From DAOTYX01 sp034434635 (GTDB lineage Bacteria > Chloroflexota > Anaerolineae > B4-G1 > DUEL01): a DNA stretch of 30,095 nt. The stretch is from the NCBI GenBank assembly GCA_034434635.1, contig DAOTYX010000170.1, positions 1-30,095 on the forward strand. Reading direction: 5' to 3'. The notes beneath the pieces were generated by a model. It searched no databases. It saw only the letters and a list, made by a program, of their open reading frames with translations, and was not told the origin of the DNA. A program made the translations under genes and the position numbers. This document shows positions 29,050 through 30,095 of this stretch, in pieces. Position 1 is the stretch's first letter. Every line of letters begins with the position of its first letter.

Positions 29050-30095
29050 ATGCCCGAACCGTTGCTGATCGAGATCTCCCGCCCCGGTCGCTGCGCCGCC
29101 ACGCTGCCGGCCCTGGATGTGCCGCCGGCTGACCTGCCCGCAGACCTGCTGCGGGACGACCTCCCCCTGCCCGAAGTGGGGGAGGCCGACCTGGTGCGCC
29201 ACTACACCCGCCTCTCCCAGATGAACTACGGCGTGGACACGGGCTTCTATCCGCTTGGCTCCTGTACGATGAAGTACAACCCCAAGATCAACGAGGAAAT
29301 GGCCCGCCTGCCCGGCTTCGTCCACCTTCACCCCTACCAGGATGTGGAGACGATACAGGGAGCATTGGCCCTGATGTTCCGCCTGCAGGAGTTCCTCAAG
29401 GCCATCGGAGGGTTTGCCGCCGTCAGCCTGCAGCCGGCGGCGGGGGCGCACGGGGAGTTGACCGGCGTGCTGATCATGCGCGCCTACCACCACGACCGGG
29501 GCGACACCCAGCGTGACGTGATCCTGGTGCCGGACTCCGCCCACGGCACCAACCCCGCCAGCACGACGATGAGCGGCCTGCGCGTGGTGGAGATTCCTTC
29601 CGACGAGCGGGGCAACGTGAGCCTGGCGGCGTTGGAGGCGGCCTGCGCCAGGCACGGCGAGCAGTTGGTCGGGATGATGCTCACCAACCCCAACACGCTC
29701 GGCCTGTTCGACGAACACCTGGAGCAGGTCGTCGCGCTGGTGCACCAGCATGGCGGGTTGATGTACGGAGATGGAGCGAACCTGAACGCCCTGCTGGGCA
29801 TCGTCCGTCCTGGCGATCTGGGCTTCGACGTGTTGCACTACAACCTGCACAAGACCTTCAGCACCCCCCACGGCGGCGGTGGCCCTGGTTCCGGCCCTGT
29901 CGGCGTCGCCGCTCACCTGGCCGACTTCCTGCCCGGCCCCCTGGTCAGCGTGGACCCGCTGCGCTCAGAGGCGGACGATTACTTCTACGACCTGTACTTC
30001 CCCCCCAAGTCCATCGGCCGGGTGAAGGCCTTCTACGGCCAGTTCGGGGTGCTGGTGCGCGCCTATACCTACATCCGCATGCTGGGGCCTGACGG
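29050..30095 (+). CDS. gcvPB: Glycine dehydrogenase (decarboxylating) subunit 2, 3' end outside window
   Basis: Second half of the P protein of the glycine cleavage system, carrying PLP. ATG 29050 is preferred because GAGG (29040-29043) lies six bases upstream; ATG 29038 is in frame and also possible. The frame stays open to the window end, giving about 348 residues of an expected 480-500. Landmarks: PLGSCTMKYNPK near residue 70, the SLQPAAGAHGELTG loop, DSAHGTNPAS, MMLTNPNTLGLF, DGANLNA, and the PLP Lys268 in HYNLHKTFSTPHGGGGPG. The C-terminal part begins with FPPKSIGRVKAFYG. It follows the caspase gene by 14 bp, so all the genes from the DUF5661-like one onwards could share a transcript. 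gcvPA and gcvPB products must assemble together, so their separation by a secreted protease gene is unexpected. Confidence 0.95.
   Translation, partial: MPEPLLIEISRPGRCAATLPALDVPPADLPADLLRDDLPLPEVGEADLVRHYTRLSQMNYGVDTGFYPLGSCTMKYNPKINEEMARLPGFVHLHPYQDVETIQGALALMFRLQEFLKAIGGFAAVSLQPAAGAHGELTGVLIMRAYHHDRGDTQRDVILVPDSAHGTNPASTTMSGLRVVEIPSDERGNVSLAALEAACARHGEQLVGMMLTNPNTLGLFDEHLEQVVALVHQHGGLMYGDGANLNALLGIVRPGDLGFDVLHYNLHKTFSTPHGGGGPGSGPVGVAAHLADFLPGPLVSVDPLRSEADDYFYDLYFPPKSIGRVKAFYGQFGVLVRAYTYIRMLGPD

Overview
The window is a dense, GC-rich bacterial chromosomal segment with short intergenic gaps and operon-style start/stop overlaps. No gene here fixes the taxon. The combination of tandem Pst operons with several PstB copies, an oversized SecA with a long insert, a SEDS-PBP fusion, split glycine decarboxylase subunits, and heptanucleotide repeat arrays between genes suggests a Chloroflexota (Anaerolineae-like) bacterium. 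That is an inference of moderate confidence.

Layout. Bases 1-1039 are the end of one phosphate ABC transporter operon (partial pstA, then pstB). A promoter at 1108-1135 starts a second Pst operon: pstS, a GxxExxY nuclease-like gene bracketed by inverted arrays of a 9-bp repeat, pstC, pstA, two non-identical pstB genes and phoU (1151-6703). Convergent with it is an 889-aa fusion of a SEDS (FtsW/RodA) glycosyltransferase and a PBP-type transpeptidase domain that has lost all its catalytic motifs (6700-9369, minus). A divergent promoter region then leads to uppP, a lone PstS-like lipoprotein and an unrecognised 212-aa protein (9538-11923). Next come a 1226-aa SecA and a four-gene set of a winged-helix protein, a KaiC-like ATPase and two small membrane proteins (11978-17517). 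Housekeeping metabolism follows: adenosine deaminase, argS, dcd, tRNA-Val(UAC), a D-2-hydroxyacid dehydrogenase and a MurF-like/alanine racemase fusion (17551-24776). The end carries an MNT/HEPN pair, a DUF5661-like gene and the glycine cleavage genes gcvH, gcvPA and gcvPB (partial), with a secreted caspase-like protease gene between gcvPA and gcvPB.

Functional themes. Phosphate handling dominates the first third: two Pst systems, PhoU, and a PstS-like lipoprotein next to UppP, an enzyme that releases phosphate outside the membrane. Cell-wall functions recur (SEDS-PBP fusion, UppP, MurF/Alr fusion), and two of these proteins carry degraded active sites. Protein export is represented by SecA, and one-carbon/glycine metabolism by the Gcv genes.

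Most unusual points: (1) the GxxExxY gene sits as a discrete unit between pstS and pstC, framed by a perfect 17-bp inverted repeat; (2) the adjacent PstB pair has complementary active-site defects that predict a heterodimer with one degenerate ATP site; (3) the SEDS protein is fused to a dead transpeptidase; (4) the winged-helix/KaiC/membrane cassette downstream of secA has no function I recognise; (5) short arrays with a strict 7-bp period lie in at least five gene junctions.
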